The notes under the pieces were generated by a model that was not told where the DNA came from, did no database searches, and worked only from the letters and a program-made list of their open reading frames with translations. The position numbers and the translations under genes are program-made. From positions 620,001 to 684,000 of the forward strand of contig NZ_JBBOCJ010000001.1 of the NCBI RefSeq assembly GCF_038002345.1: 64,000 nt of DNA, written 5' to 3'. Shown piece after piece: positions 26,168 through 37,917 of this stretch; positions within the stretch are counted from its first letter, which is position 1; the number at the start of each line of letters is the position of its first letter. Origin of the DNA: Paenibacillus sp. FSL M7-0420. Lineage in GTDB: Bacteria; Bacillota; Bacilli; Paenibacillales; Paenibacillaceae.

Positions 26168-26190
26168 AAAACTGAACAACGAGTGAGTAT
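26168..26190 (+). other. 16S processing stem, left arm (right arm 27900-27922)
   Basis: The leader reads AAAACTGAACAACGAGTGAG and is complementary, with one mismatch, to ACTCACTCGTTGGTCAGTTTT in the 16S-23S spacer. Paired in the transcript, the two arms bracket the 16S RNA, as expected for RNase III processing. Confidence 0.8.
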
Positions 26191-26275
26191 CGGAAATCAC
26201 TTCGGTGAGATCCAAAATGAGAGAATGTAAATTCTCGTCAGATGTTTCAAAATGAGCAATCGCTCTTTCTAAATA

Positions 26276-27841
<1,566 letters not shown>

Positions 27842-27992
27842 TGGAGAATCGTCTTCTGCAACGAAGACATTCAAATCTTAAATCTAGCCGGTCGGCTAGT
27901 TACTCACTCGTTGGTCAGTTTTGAGAGTTTAAGCTCTCAACCGTCTGTAACTTCGATCGACACAGTTGTGTTCGACCCGAACTTACAGCAAC

Positions 27993-28026
27993 TTGATCCT
28001 TGAAAACTGGATACCGAAACGAATTT
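27993..28026 (+). other. 23S processing stem, left arm (right arm 31061-31092)
   Basis: The spacer TTGATCCTTGAAAACTGG followed by CCGAAACGAATTT is nearly the reverse complement of AAATTCGTTTCGGATTCAGT and the bases after it behind the 23S gene. Pairing would bracket the 23S RNA. The 277-bp spacer between 16S and 23S holds no tRNA gene. Confidence 0.8.
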
Positions 28027-28117
28027 GCGTTTTAGAACATCTTTTAGCTGAAACTTGTGTAAGCAAGTGGAAATAGTTATTAGTTGCTACCGTGATTTTC
28101 CTTAGGGAAAACACATT

Positions 28118-31044
<2,927 letters not shown>

Positions 31045-31124
31045 AAAAACACTAACACACAAATTCGTTTCGGATTCAGTTTTCAGGAATCAAATTCCTG
31101 AAGCATTTACGCTGTAAATGCCCG

Positions 31125-31241
31125 TTTGGTGGCGATAGCGGAGGGGTTCCACACGTACCCATCCCGAACACGACCGTTAAGCCCTCCAGCGCCGATGGTA
31201 CTTGGACCGAAGGGTCCTGGGAGAGTAGGACGCCGCCAAGC
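31125..31241 (+). rRNA. rrf: 5S ribosomal RNA
   Basis: The 117-bp gene starts TTTGGTGGCGATAGCGG and ends GACGCCGCCAAGC; the ends pair to form helix I. Internal motifs (CCCATCCCGAACACG and GGGAGAGTAGGACG) are standard. Confidence 0.97.
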
Positions 31242-31248
31242 GGACCAT

Positions 31249-31273
31249 CCACACACATTGTGGTATTTTTTTT
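31249..31273 (+). terminator. Weak terminator-like hairpin between 5S and tRNA cluster
   Basis: CCACA pairs with TGTGG over a five-base loop, followed by TATTTTTTTTG. The stem is short, so some read-through into the tRNA genes is likely; no separate tRNA promoter was seen. Confidence 0.55.
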
Positions 31274-31292
31274 GTCCTAATTGCTTACATAT

Positions 31293-31368
31293 TCCCTGAT
31301 AGCTCAGTTGGTAGAGCACTCGACTGTTAATCGAGTTGTCACAGGTTCGAGTCCTGTTCGGGGAGCCA
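31293..31368 (+). tRNA. tRNA-Asn(GTT)
   Basis: The 76-nt gene has CCA encoded and acceptor TCCCTGA/TCGGGGA. The anticodon loop CTGTTAA gives GTT. First tRNA after the 5S gene. Confidence 0.97.
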
Positions 31369-31371
31369 TAT

Positions 31372-31461
31372 GGAGAGGTGTCCGAGTTTGGCCGAAGGAG
31401 CACGATTGGAAATCGTGTAGGCGCCACAAGCGTCTCGAGGGTTCGAATCCCTCTCTCTCCG
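31372..31461 (+). tRNA. tRNA-Ser(GGA)
   Basis: The 90-nt gene has the long variable arm of a class II tRNA. The anticodon stem CACGATT-GGAAATCGTG gives GGA. CCA is not encoded. Its 3' end is duplicated 114 bp downstream (see 31447-31592). Confidence 0.96.
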
Positions 31462-31592
31462 TAGTGTTACCTCCCTGATTAGGGATGAGAATCCTCAATG
31501 GTTCGTTGGAGCATAAGCTTCGATAGCACTACATCGCAATCTCGTAACGAAGTGAAGAGTATCCCTCTCTCTCCGTAGTGTTACCTCCCTGA
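31447..31592 (+). repeat. tRNA-Ser 3'-end duplication flanking an 82-bp element (E1)
   Basis: A perfect 32-bp direct repeat, beginning ATCCCTCTCTCTCCG and ending in CTCCCTGA, lies at 31447-31478 (inside and after tRNA-Ser) and again at 31561-31592. Between the copies are 82 bp containing GTTCGTTGGAGCAT and ATCGCAATCTCGTAACG, ending in GAGT. The same pattern recurs behind tRNA-Asp and tRNA-Arg. Confidence 0.92.
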
Positions 31593-31620
31593 AAAGGGGA
31601 TGGAAATAACTGTATAGCAT

Positions 31621-31695
31621 GGCTCGTTGGTCAAGGGGTTAAGACACCTCCCTTTCACGGAGGTAACATGGGTTCGAATCCCATACGAGTCACCA
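31621..31695 (+). tRNA. tRNA-Glu(TTC)
   Basis: The 75-nt gene has acceptor GGCTCGT/ACGAGTC and encodes CCA. The anticodon loop CTTTCAC gives TTC. Confidence 0.97.
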
Positions 31696-31733
31696 ATTTC
31701 TTCTTTGAATGATGGGAAGAGAGAGTCATATAT

Positions 31734-31809
31734 GGAGGCTTAGCTCAGCTGGGAGAGCATCTGCCTTACAAGCAGAGGGTCGGGGGTTCGAACCCCTCAG
31801 CCTCCACCA
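31734..31809 (+). tRNA. tRNA-Val(TAC)
   Basis: The 76-nt gene has acceptor GGAGGCT/AGCCTCC and encodes CCA. The anticodon loop CTTACAA gives TAC. Confidence 0.97.
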
Positions 31810-31841
31810 TCTATCTTAACCGAATAGATTTTGTACAATGA

Positions 31842-31915
<74 letters not shown>

Positions 31916-31990
31916 TTGTTCCCCACAAAGTGAAGAGATGCTCTGTAGCATATTCCGAATACTTTCCGGGGGGGCCATAATGTTAAACTT

Positions 31991-32068
31991 GGAACCGTGG
32001 TGTAGTTGGCCTAACATGCCTGCCTGTCACGCAGGAGATCGCGGGTTCGAATCCCGTCGGTTCCGCCA
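31991..32068 (+). tRNA. tRNA-Asp(GTC)
   Basis: The 78-nt gene has acceptor GGAACCG/CGGTTCC and encodes CCA. The anticodon loop CTGTCAC gives GTC. Its 3' end is duplicated 110 bp downstream. Confidence 0.96.
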
Positions 32069-32260
32069 TTTTAATGGCGTAAGGGATGAGAAATCCCTGG
32101 GTTCGCTTACGCATAGGCATCGTAAGGAATACTTCGCAATCTCGTAACGGAGTGAAGAGTATCCCGTCGGTTCCGCCATTTTAATTGGTATTAAGACATG
32201 AGGGATTGAGCATCCTATATCTCGAAGTATAGAGTATCCATCCGATTCCGTAGCATTTTG
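32051..32260 (+). repeat. tRNA-Asp 3'-end duplication flanking an 85-bp element (E2), plus a decayed third copy
   Basis: A perfect 25-bp direct repeat, beginning ATCCCGTCGGTTCCGCC, is found at 32051-32075 and 32161-32185. The 85 bp between hold GTTCGCTTACGCAT and CTTCGCAATCTCGTAACG, ending in GAGT. A degenerate third copy (ATCCATCCGATTCCGTAGC, from 32236), again preceded by GAGT, suggests an earlier second event. Confidence 0.9.
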
Positions 32261-32273
32261 CTAATTATAATAT

Positions 32274-32348
32274 TGGGGATTAGCCAAGCGGTAAGGCAAC
32301 GGACTTTGACTCCGTCATTCATAGGTTCGATTCCTATATCCCCAGCCA
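32274..32348 (+). tRNA. tRNA-Gln(TTG)
   Basis: The 75-nt gene has acceptor TGGGGAT/ATCCCCA and encodes CCA. The anticodon loop CTTTGAC gives TTG. Confidence 0.97.
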
Positions 32349-32374
32349 TCTATTTTCGATTGTTTCTCTTATGA

Positions 32375-32450
32375 GAGCCATTAGCTCAGTTGGTAGAGCA
32401 CCTGACTTTTAATCAGGGTGTCGAAGGTTCGAGTCCTTCATGGCTCACCA
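32375..32450 (+). tRNA. tRNA-Lys(TTT)
   Basis: The 76-nt gene has acceptor GAGCCAT/ATGGCTC and encodes CCA. The anticodon loop CTTTTAA gives TTT. Confidence 0.97.
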
Positions 32451-32466
32451 TTTTCTTGTAACGTGT

Positions 32467-32550
32467 GCGCGTGTGGCGGAATGGCAGACGCACCAGACTT
32501 AGGATCTGGCGTTTCACGACGTGGGGGTTCAAGTCCCTTCACGCGCACCA
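32467..32550 (+). tRNA. tRNA-Leu(TAG)
   Basis: The 84-nt class II gene has acceptor GCGCGTG/CACGCGC and encodes CCA. The anticodon stem CCAGA encloses CTTAGGA, giving TAG. Confidence 0.96.
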
Positions 32551-32557
32551 TGTTTTT

Positions 32558-32632
32558 GCGGACGTGGCTCAGCGGTAGAGCATCGCCTTGCCAAGGCGAG
32601 GGTCGCGGGTTCGATTCCCGTCGTCCGCTCCA
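32558..32632 (+). tRNA. tRNA-Gly(GCC)
   Basis: The 75-nt gene has acceptor GCGGACG/CGTCCGC and encodes CCA. The anticodon loop TTGCCAA gives GCC. Confidence 0.97.
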
Positions 32633-32642
32633 TATAGATTTT

Positions 32643-32719
32643 GCGCCCTTAGCTCAGCTGGATAGAGCGTTTGACTACGAATCAAAAGGCCGGGAGTTCG
32701 AATCTCTCAGGGCGCGCCA
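32643..32719 (+). tRNA. tRNA-Arg(ACG)
   Basis: The 77-nt gene has acceptor GCGCCCT/AGGGCGC and encodes CCA. The anticodon loop CTACGAA gives ACG. Its 3' end is duplicated 120 bp downstream. Confidence 0.96.
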
Positions 32720-32853
32720 TTACAACTTCATTGAATGATCAAAGTGTCCCCAGATTCGAACGAGTTCGTTGGAGCATCCGCTTCGATAGCACAACTTCGC
32801 AATCGGATGCGTAGCATCCGTATCTCTCAGGGCGCGCCATTTATACTTCATTG
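32702..32853 (+). repeat. tRNA-Arg 3'-end duplication flanking an 88-bp element (E3)
   Basis: A 32-bp direct repeat starting ATCTCTCAGGGCGCGCCATT lies at 32702-32733 and, with a few changes after the CCA, at 32822-32853. The 88 bp between hold GTTCGTTGGAGCAT as in E1, CTTCGCAATC as in E2, and a perfect hairpin CGGATGC-GTA-GCATCCG, ending in CCGT. Confidence 0.9.
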
Positions 32854-32871
32854 CTTCAACTTTTGTATTAA

Positions 32872-32945
32872 CGGGATGTAGCTCAGCTTGGTAGAGCACC
32901 TGGTTTGGGACCAGGGGGTCGCATGTTCAAATCGTGTCATCCCGA
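32872..32945 (+). tRNA. tRNA-Pro(TGG)
   Basis: The 74-nt gene has acceptor CGGGATG/CATCCCG; CCA is not encoded. The anticodon loop TTTGGGA gives TGG. Confidence 0.95.
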
Positions 32946-32962
32946 TATTTCATTTCACCTAT

Positions 32963-33033
32963 GCGGGTGTAGTTCAATGGTAGAACTTCAGCCTTCCAAG
33001 CTGATAGCGTGGGTTCGATTCCCATCACCCGCT
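32963..33033 (+). tRNA. tRNA-Gly(TCC)
   Basis: The 71-nt gene has acceptor GCGGGTG/CACCCGC; CCA is not encoded. The anticodon loop CTTCCAA gives TCC. Last gene of the tRNA cluster. Confidence 0.96.
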
Positions 33034-33050
33034 TATATTTGTATCACGTG

Positions 33051-33087
33051 AGTCCGTCAGCCCTATGGGGAAGACGGACTTTTTTTG
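33051..33087 (+). terminator. Terminator of the rRNA-tRNA operon
   Basis: AGTCCGTC pairs with GACGGACT around a 14-base loop, followed by seven Ts. It ends the rRNA-tRNA unit. Confidence 0.95.
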
Positions 33088-33096
33088 CTATTTAGC

Positions 33097-33250
33097 AAAT
33101 GTAAGCGAAAAACGAACACAATGTGATGCAGGGAAGGCGAATGGCCGAATGTAATCGAAAAAATCGAACACAATTGGACTGGGCGCGCTGCGTAGGCCGT
33201 GTGTTTATCGCAGTGCCAGACGTATTTTCACAGGAAAACCGAATACAATG
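33097..33250 (+). repeat. Palindromic repeat cluster A (same family as 6844 array)
   Basis: Units related to TGTAATCGAAAAACCGAACACA occur at 33099 and 33149, about 50 bp apart, with a third remnant near 33223-33249. Most of this segment is repeated at 33566-33719, including the linker GATGCAGGGAAGGCGAATGG. No gene is seen in the whole stretch 33088-33984. Confidence 0.85.
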
Positions 33251-33307
33251 GGTGCCACTGCGAGGAGGGAAGGGCCCCATGCATCACCGGCAGTAACATT
33301 TTAAGAG

Positions 33308-33490
33308 AAATCCTGCCAAAAGTGCAACAATACTGCCCCAAAGAAGCGGTCAATGCTGAAATCCTGCATGAAATGCAACAAATTCAGCGCTAACTTGCTT
33401 TAAACATCAAAATTTGTGCAAATCATGCAACATTGTACTTCAACCCGTAAAAGGTATAGAGAAATCCTGCCAAAAGTGCAACATTACCAT
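33308..33490 (+). repeat. Second repeat family with AAATCCTGC and TGCAACA motifs
   Basis: Four related motifs are seen: AATCCTGCCAAAAGTGCAAC at 33310 and 33470, CCTGCATGAAATGCAACA at 33362, and TTGTGCAAATCATGCAACA near 33412. Each forms a small imperfect hairpin around a TGCA-type arm. This family is distinct from the TGTAATCG palindromes flanking it. Confidence 0.75.
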
Positions 33491-33565
33491 TACTGCTCCT
33501 TAAAAGCGGCCAGTGAGAGAGGCATTAGCATCGTTCACCCGCAGGGTGATTTTGTTGCTATTTAG

Positions 33566-33719
33566 GGAATGTATGCGAAAACTGAACACAATGTGATGCA
33601 GGGAAGGCGAATGGCCGAATGTAATCGAAAAACCGAACACAATTGGACCAGGCGCGCCACGTAGGCCGTGCGTTTATCGCAGTGCCAGATGTATTTTCAC
33701 AGAAAAACCGAACACATAG
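33566..33719 (+). repeat. Palindromic repeat cluster B (duplicate of cluster A)
   Basis: This segment repeats cluster A at 33097-33250 with scattered changes. It includes GATGCAGGGAAGGCGAATGG, the unit AATGTAATCGAAAAACCGAA and the tail TTTATCGCAGTGCCAGA. The two copies lie about 470 bp apart and enclose the second repeat family. Confidence 0.85.
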
Positions 33720-33984
33720 AACTCAGAGTATCTGTGAGCCAGAGCGCTAAGGGCTGCAGCTGTCAAATGGCCGTCAGAAGGCAGGTAGATGGAGAAAAGT
33801 GAGCTTCGTGTAAGAGTGGTATATAGGCACCAGTATTATTCATCCGCTAGGGTGATTTCGTTGTAAGGGCCGGGATGTTGCAATAGTATGGGAGGGCGTT
33901 ATGTTTCTATAGAACTGATATAGTATAACTATTGGACTATTGGATCATAGGCAACACTTACTTGGAAGCTGAGGAGCATTTGTT

Positions 33985-34944
33985 ATGACAGACAAAGTAA
34001 TACGGATTTTCAGAATCATTAACGCCATTCAGTCGAACCCGGGGATTACCGCAGCAGACTTGGCCTTTAGGTGTGAGGTGAATATTAGAACGATCTATAG
34101 GGATCTTGAGGTGATCAGCCACTTTGCACCGGTTACGAATGAGGGAAGAGGCACGGGCTACCGGTTCATGGGCAAATTCTTTTTATATCCGCTGGATTTC
34201 TCGGAGCAGGAGTCGCTGGCGTTCTCTTTGCTGCCTTCGGTGCTGAATCCGGATAGAATTCCGCCGGGTTTTCATTCTGCGTATGACAAGGTGATGGGGA
34301 CCCATCTTAAGGAGAAATCACGGCAGAACGGCCTCCTGGAGAATATCGCGGATATTATCCAGATGGGCACACCGGCCTACCGCAAGGAGAGCCGGAACTT
34401 CCTGCAGCCGCTCATTGGAGCGATTCTGGAGCAGCGCAGCATCCGGACGGTATACCACTCGCAGTCACGCAACGCCACTACAGCACGGAAGATTGATCCT
34501 TATTATCTGATCCCGCGGGATCAGCGCTTTTATCTGATTGGCTATTGCCATCTGAAGGGGGCGATTCGTACGTTCCGGATCAGCCGGTTTGAGCAGGTCG
34601 AGATGACGGCTTCCGCTTTTGATAAGGGAAATTTCAATATTAAGCAGTATCTGAAAAATACCTGGTCGATCAACCGGGGCACCCGGAATGTCACGTTCAA
34701 GGTACGGTTCGATCCGGAGGTGGCGCGTTACATTAAGGAAGAGGAGCTGTTCGTACAGCCGCGGATGAGCGAAGAAGGCGACGGAACGCTGCTGTTCGAA
34801 GTCACGGTTAATAATGAGAAGGAGTTCATCAAGTGGATTCTGCAGTATGGCCCGAATGCTGAGATTCTGGAGCCGGAGTCGGCCAGGGAGCGCTTGAAGG
34901 AGCAGCTGGAGCAGTGGCTGGATGTGTATCAGCAGCAGACGTAG
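33985..34944 (+). CDS. YafY/WYL-type transcriptional regulator
   Basis: The 319-residue protein has an N-terminal helix-turn-helix (AIQSNPGITAADLAFRCEVNIRTIYRDLEVI, residues 13-43) of the HTH_11/DeoR-like type. A WYL domain occupies the middle and C-terminal part, with the motifs KIDPYYLIPRDQRFYLIGYC and FRISRFEQVE. WYL proteins bind small ligands or nucleic acids and control nearby or phage-defence genes. GAGGAGCATTTGTT precedes the ATG. The neighbouring peptide-receptor gene begins 180 bp downstream, so common control is possible but not shown. Confidence 0.9.
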   Translation: MTDKVIRIFRIINAIQSNPGITAADLAFRCEVNIRTIYRDLEVISHFAPVTNEGRGTGYRFMGKFFLYPLDFSEQESLAFSLLPSVLNPDRIPPGFHSAYDKVMGTHLKEKSRQNGLLENIADIIQMGTPAYRKESRNFLQPLIGAILEQRSIRTVYHSQSRNATTARKIDPYYLIPRDQRFYLIGYCHLKGAIRTFRISRFEQVEMTASAFDKGNFNIKQYLKNTWSINRGTRNVTFKVRFDPEVARYIKEEELFVQPRMSEEGDGTLLFEVTVNNEKEFIKWILQYGPNAEILEPESARERLKEQLEQWLDVYQQQT

Positions 34945-35124
34945 ACTATGATTTTACATAATATGGAATAAAAATGTCGAAAAGGTTAGATTGATTAGCT
35001 CAACTGGAGAATAAAGGCTTTTTTAGAGATATATTAGAGATATATATGTTGGGAATGAATTGACCGGAGCGGTGAAGCAGGTTATTATTGGAATATAATG
35101 GAATGATAGGAGGCAAGATAGAAA

Positions 35125-35967
35125 TTGCTGGAACTGGATGGGATGAATGAAGACTCTTTGACAGATATGCTTAAAGTCTCGTTCTCATGGGAGAACTGGA
35201 CGGCAATTCTCGAGATTTCAGACAAGCTCTTTGAACTTGCAGTTCTAACCTACGGCTCCCATCAACAGGGTGCAAAGAAGTATTATTTGAAAAAAAATAT
35301 AGCGTATTATCTCGGCTACAGTGCGTGCATGAAGGGCATTGCCTACCAAAAGCTCGGTAATCTCGCTGAATCAAGAAAGTGTATAGGCTTGTACTCGGAT
35401 TTGAGCTGGATCACGGATGCGGATCAGGAAGCTGCCGCAGAAGTGGAATACTACAGGAACATTGCGATAGCCAACACCTTCGTCATTGATCTGCTGGAAG
35501 GAAAGGTAGAAGTTCTCCCTGATTATGTTGAATTCATTCGTACAGGGGACCAGGAGGAGCTGCTTGCCTGCTTGATTACTGTGCTGGAATCTGCCATTAA
35601 GTACAACTTTTCTATCGACTGGGTACTGGATGAATTCAATGAGCCGCTACAGGAACTAAGCTGCAGAGAGAAGCAGGAAGATATCAGATACTACATAGAC
35701 TACATGCATCTTAGTGCAATTTATTTGTATAAAAGGGAGAAAATTCATGATGCAATTAATCTGACTCTCTATATTTTGGTAATAAGTAGTAAACTTTATG
35801 ACGGGACAGGCTTTAGGAAAATCGTGTCGTTTTATGAACATATCCGAAGCCATGCGACCGCAGAACAACAAGAATCTTATCAAAATGTAATGAAAAATAT
35901 CTTAGAGAGGGAGTTTTTAAAAGATGAAAAAGGCGATCTCGTTATTAACAGCCGTATTGTTGATTAG
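35125..35967 (+). CDS. RRNPP-like TPR peptide receptor lacking a DNA-binding domain
   Basis: The 280-residue protein begins at a TTG with AGGAGG 11 bases upstream. It is all-helical and made of TPR-like helix pairs, for example GYSACMKGIAYQKLGNLAES, VLPDYVEFIRTGDQEELLAC and SAIYLYKREKIHDAINLTLY. From memory it resembles the C-terminal two thirds of Paenibacillus XRE-TPR regulators, but has no helix-turn-helix, and none can be read in the 180 bp upstream. Such proteins bind imported peptides. A small secreted-peptide gene overlaps its end by 44 bases, the layout of Rap-Phr and AimR-AimP pairs. The output mechanism is unknown: it may bind another protein, as Rap does. Confidence 0.72.
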   Translation: MLELDGMNEDSLTDMLKVSFSWENWTAILEISDKLFELAVLTYGSHQQGAKKYYLKKNIAYYLGYSACMKGIAYQKLGNLAESRKCIGLYSDLSWITDADQEAAAEVEYYRNIAIANTFVIDLLEGKVEVLPDYVEFIRTGDQEELLACLITVLESAIKYNFSIDWVLDEFNEPLQELSCREKQEDIRYYIDYMHLSAIYLYKREKIHDAINLTLYILVISSKLYDGTGFRKIVSFYEHIRSHATAEQQESYQNVMKNILEREFLKDEKGDLVINSRIVD

Positions 35968-36061
35968 CGCAAGCGTAGTAGTAACAACGGCAAGCGCAGG
36001 CGGTCACTTATCCGCATCCTCCGGCAATATCTCTATTAACAATCACGGAGCAGGCCACTAG
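35924..36061 (+). CDS. Secreted signal-peptide precursor (Phr-like), 45 residues
   Basis: The product has a Sec signal sequence (MKKAISLLTAVLLIS and a hydrophobic run) with a probable cleavage after TASA at residue 25. A 20-residue mature part starts GGHLSASS and ends NNHGAGH. The ATG at 35924 lies inside the receptor gene and is preceded by AGAGGGAG. Overlap with a TPR receptor, small size and export signal all point to a communication peptide that is exported, trimmed and re-imported. The active part is probably the C-terminal 5-10 residues, but this is inference. Confidence 0.75.
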   Translation: MKKAISLLTAVLLISASVVVTTASAGGHLSASSGNISINNHGAGH

Positions 36062-36110
36062 TCTAAAATCTCTCTGTCTCATGAATCTGGAAATATAAGC
36101 TGCATATCAT

Positions 36111-36147
36111 GCAAAGAAGGGGTAAGCGATGCTTACCCCTTCTTTGC
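36111..36147. terminator. Bidirectional terminator (signal peptide / katA)
   Basis: GCAAAGAAGGGGTAAGC pairs perfectly with GCTTACCCCTTCTTTGC over a three-base loop. The A-rich left arm and T-rich right arm let it act for the signal-peptide operon and for the leftward catalase gene. Confidence 0.93.
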
Positions 36148-36159
36148 TGTGGATAGAGG

Positions 36160-37614
36160 TTACTCTGTTACAGTCAATCCCAGTCCTTCTGCGATTCGCC
36201 GGCCAAACTCCGGATCGGCTTGGTAGAAGTGGCCAATCTGGCGGAGCTTGATCTCCTCGGACTCCACTGGAGTCATCGCGCCGACAATATTGCTCACGAG
36301 CCGGGCACGCTCCTCTTCACTGAGCAGACGGTACAGGTCACCCGGCTGAGTGTAGTGATCGTCATGGTCATAAGACACGCTGTCTGCCTGGCCGGAGACT
36401 TCAAAAGCAGCCGCTTTATGCGGCGCTGACTCGGTTGCCCCGCCGGAGCTGTTGGGCTCGTAGTAGACGGAGCCTCCCCCGTTATTCGTAGCATTCATCG
36501 CGCCGTCGCGCTGATTATTGTTGACCTCTGCGACAGGCCGGTTAATCGGCAGGTGGTTATGGTTCGCTCCTACCCGGTAGCGGTGGGCATCTCCGTATGC
36601 GAAGAGGCGGCCCTGAAGCATTTTATCTGGAGAAGCTTCTATGCCTGGAACGAACGACCCGGGGGAAAAGGTAGCCTGCTCCACTTCGGCGAAGTAATTC
36701 TCAGGATTGCGGTCCAGCACCATGCGGCCTACCTCAATCAACGGATAATCCTTCTGCGACCACACCTTGGTGACATCAAACGGATCGAAGCGGTAGGTGT
36801 CGGCATCTTCCACAGGCATAATCTGCACATGCAGCCTCCAGGCTGGGAAGTCTCCACTATCAATGGCGTTGAACAAATCCGCTGTATGATAATCCGGGTT
36901 CTCCCCGGCTAACTGTGCGGCCAGCTTAACATCGAGGTTCTTGACGCCCTGCTCTGTCTTGAAGTGGTATTTCACCCAGACGGCTGCGCCTTCGGCATTT
37001 ACCCACTTGAACGTATGGCTGCCGAAGCCATGCATATGGCGGAGAGTAGCCGGGATGCCGCGGTCGGACATCAGAATCGTCACCTGGTGCAGAGACTCGG
37101 GGGAGAGGGACCAGAAGTCCCAGACGGCATTCGGGTTCTTCAGATGGGTCTGCGGATGGCGCTTCTGGGTATGGATAAAGTCCGGGAACTTGATGGCATC
37201 ACGGATGAAAAAGACAGGCGTGTTATTGCCGACCAGGTCGTAGTTGCCTTCCTCAGTGTAGAATTTCACAGCAAAGCCGCGCGGATCGCGCACAGTATCG
37301 GATGAACCCAGCTCCCCGGCAACGGTAGAGAAACGGATGAACATCGGGGTGCGTTTGCCGACCTCCGACAAGAAGGCAGCCTTCGTATATTGGGAGAGAT
37401 CATTGGTGACTTCAAAATAACCATGGGCACCGGCGCCTTTGGCATGAACGACACGCTCAGGAACACGCTCACGGTTGAAGTGGGCCAGCTTCTCCAGCAG
37501 GTGGACATCCTGCACCAGCACGGGGCCACGGGCACCGGCGGTCATTGAATTCTGGTTGTCACCTACGGGGGCGCCCCAGCTTGTCGTTAGCTTGTTGTTA
37601 TGGTTTGTGGTCAT
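36160..37614 (-). CDS. katA: Vegetative catalase (monofunctional haem catalase, small-subunit clade)
   Basis: The 484-residue enzyme dismutates hydrogen peroxide. Catalytic His57 lies in [15 protein letters not shown] and the Asn in [13 protein letters not shown]; the haem-ligand Tyr is in [14 protein letters not shown]. Length and the absence of a C-terminal flavodoxin-like domain place it in the small-subunit clade. The ATG at 37614 is preferred because GAGGTG is nine bases upstream; the ATG at 37620 is closer than usual. A perfect Per box lies 86 bp upstream, so induction by peroxide through PerR is expected. It ends at the terminator shared with the signal-peptide gene. Confidence 0.95.
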   Translation of the reverse strand: MTTNHNNKLTTSWGAPVGDNQNSMTAGARGPVLVQDVHLLEKLAHFNRERVPERVVHAKGAGAHGYFEVTNDLSQYTKAAFLSEVGKRTPMFIRFSTVAGELGSSDTVRDPRGFAVKFYTEEGNYDLVGNNTPVFFIRDAIKFPDFIHTQKRHPQTHLKNPNAVWDFWSLSPESLHQVTILMSDRGIPATLRHMHGFGSHTFKWVNAEGAAVWVKYHFKTEQGVKNLDVKLAAQLAGENPDYHTADLFNAIDSGDFPAWRLHVQIMPVEDADTYRFDPFDVTKVWSQKDYPLIEVGRMVLDRNPENYFAEVEQATFSPGSFVPGIEASPDKMLQGRLFAYGDAHRYRVGANHNHLPINRPVAEVNNNQRDGAMNATNNGGGSVYYEPNSSGGATESAPHKAAAFEVSGQADSVSYDHDDHYTQPGDLYRLLSEEERARLVSNIVGAMTPVESEEIKLRQIGHFYQADPEFGRRIAEGLGLTVTE

Positions 37615-37699
37615 GAACATAATCACCTCGTATAGGATTTGATTTTAGATTAAGTATAAATACTATAATAACAAGAATTTAAATAAAATCAATCCTTTT

Positions 37700-37714
37700 T
37701 TATAATTATTATAA
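37700..37714. promoter_or_regulatory. Per box upstream of katA
   Basis: TTATAATTATTATAA matches the B. subtilis Per box consensus (TTATAATNATTATAA) at every position. It sits just upstream of a leftward promoter reading TTGATT, 16 bp, TATTAT. The rest of 37615-37917 holds no gene. Confidence 0.85.
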
Positions 37715-37917
37715 TTAACCTTATGCGGAAGAAAGCAGGTTCATGCCAGAGCTGGAGGTTACAGACAAGGAAATTTGGCTTAGATGAAGCGAAAGCGGAG
37801 AGTGAAGAGTGGGCAAAAAAACTCCCGCCCGCAGCAGCGGACAGGAGGGGGGATTCGTGAACAGTAACGGAGCAGCAACAACTGGATGCGGGTGACGGGA
37901 GCAAAAACTACTGTAAG

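Noticed and set aside
31916..31990. A fourth mini-element behind tRNA-fMet, because GTGAAGAG recurs there
   Set aside because: There is no duplicated tRNA-fMet 3' end and none of the other core motifs, so the short match is not enough.
33092..33393. Short frames in the repeat region behind the tRNAs
   Set aside because: They cover palindromic repeats and have no start signals.
37689..37904. Leftward 71-codon frame between katA and the phosphorylase gene
   Set aside because: Biased composition (Ser/Ala/Cys), no ribosome site and overlap with the Per box and promoter.
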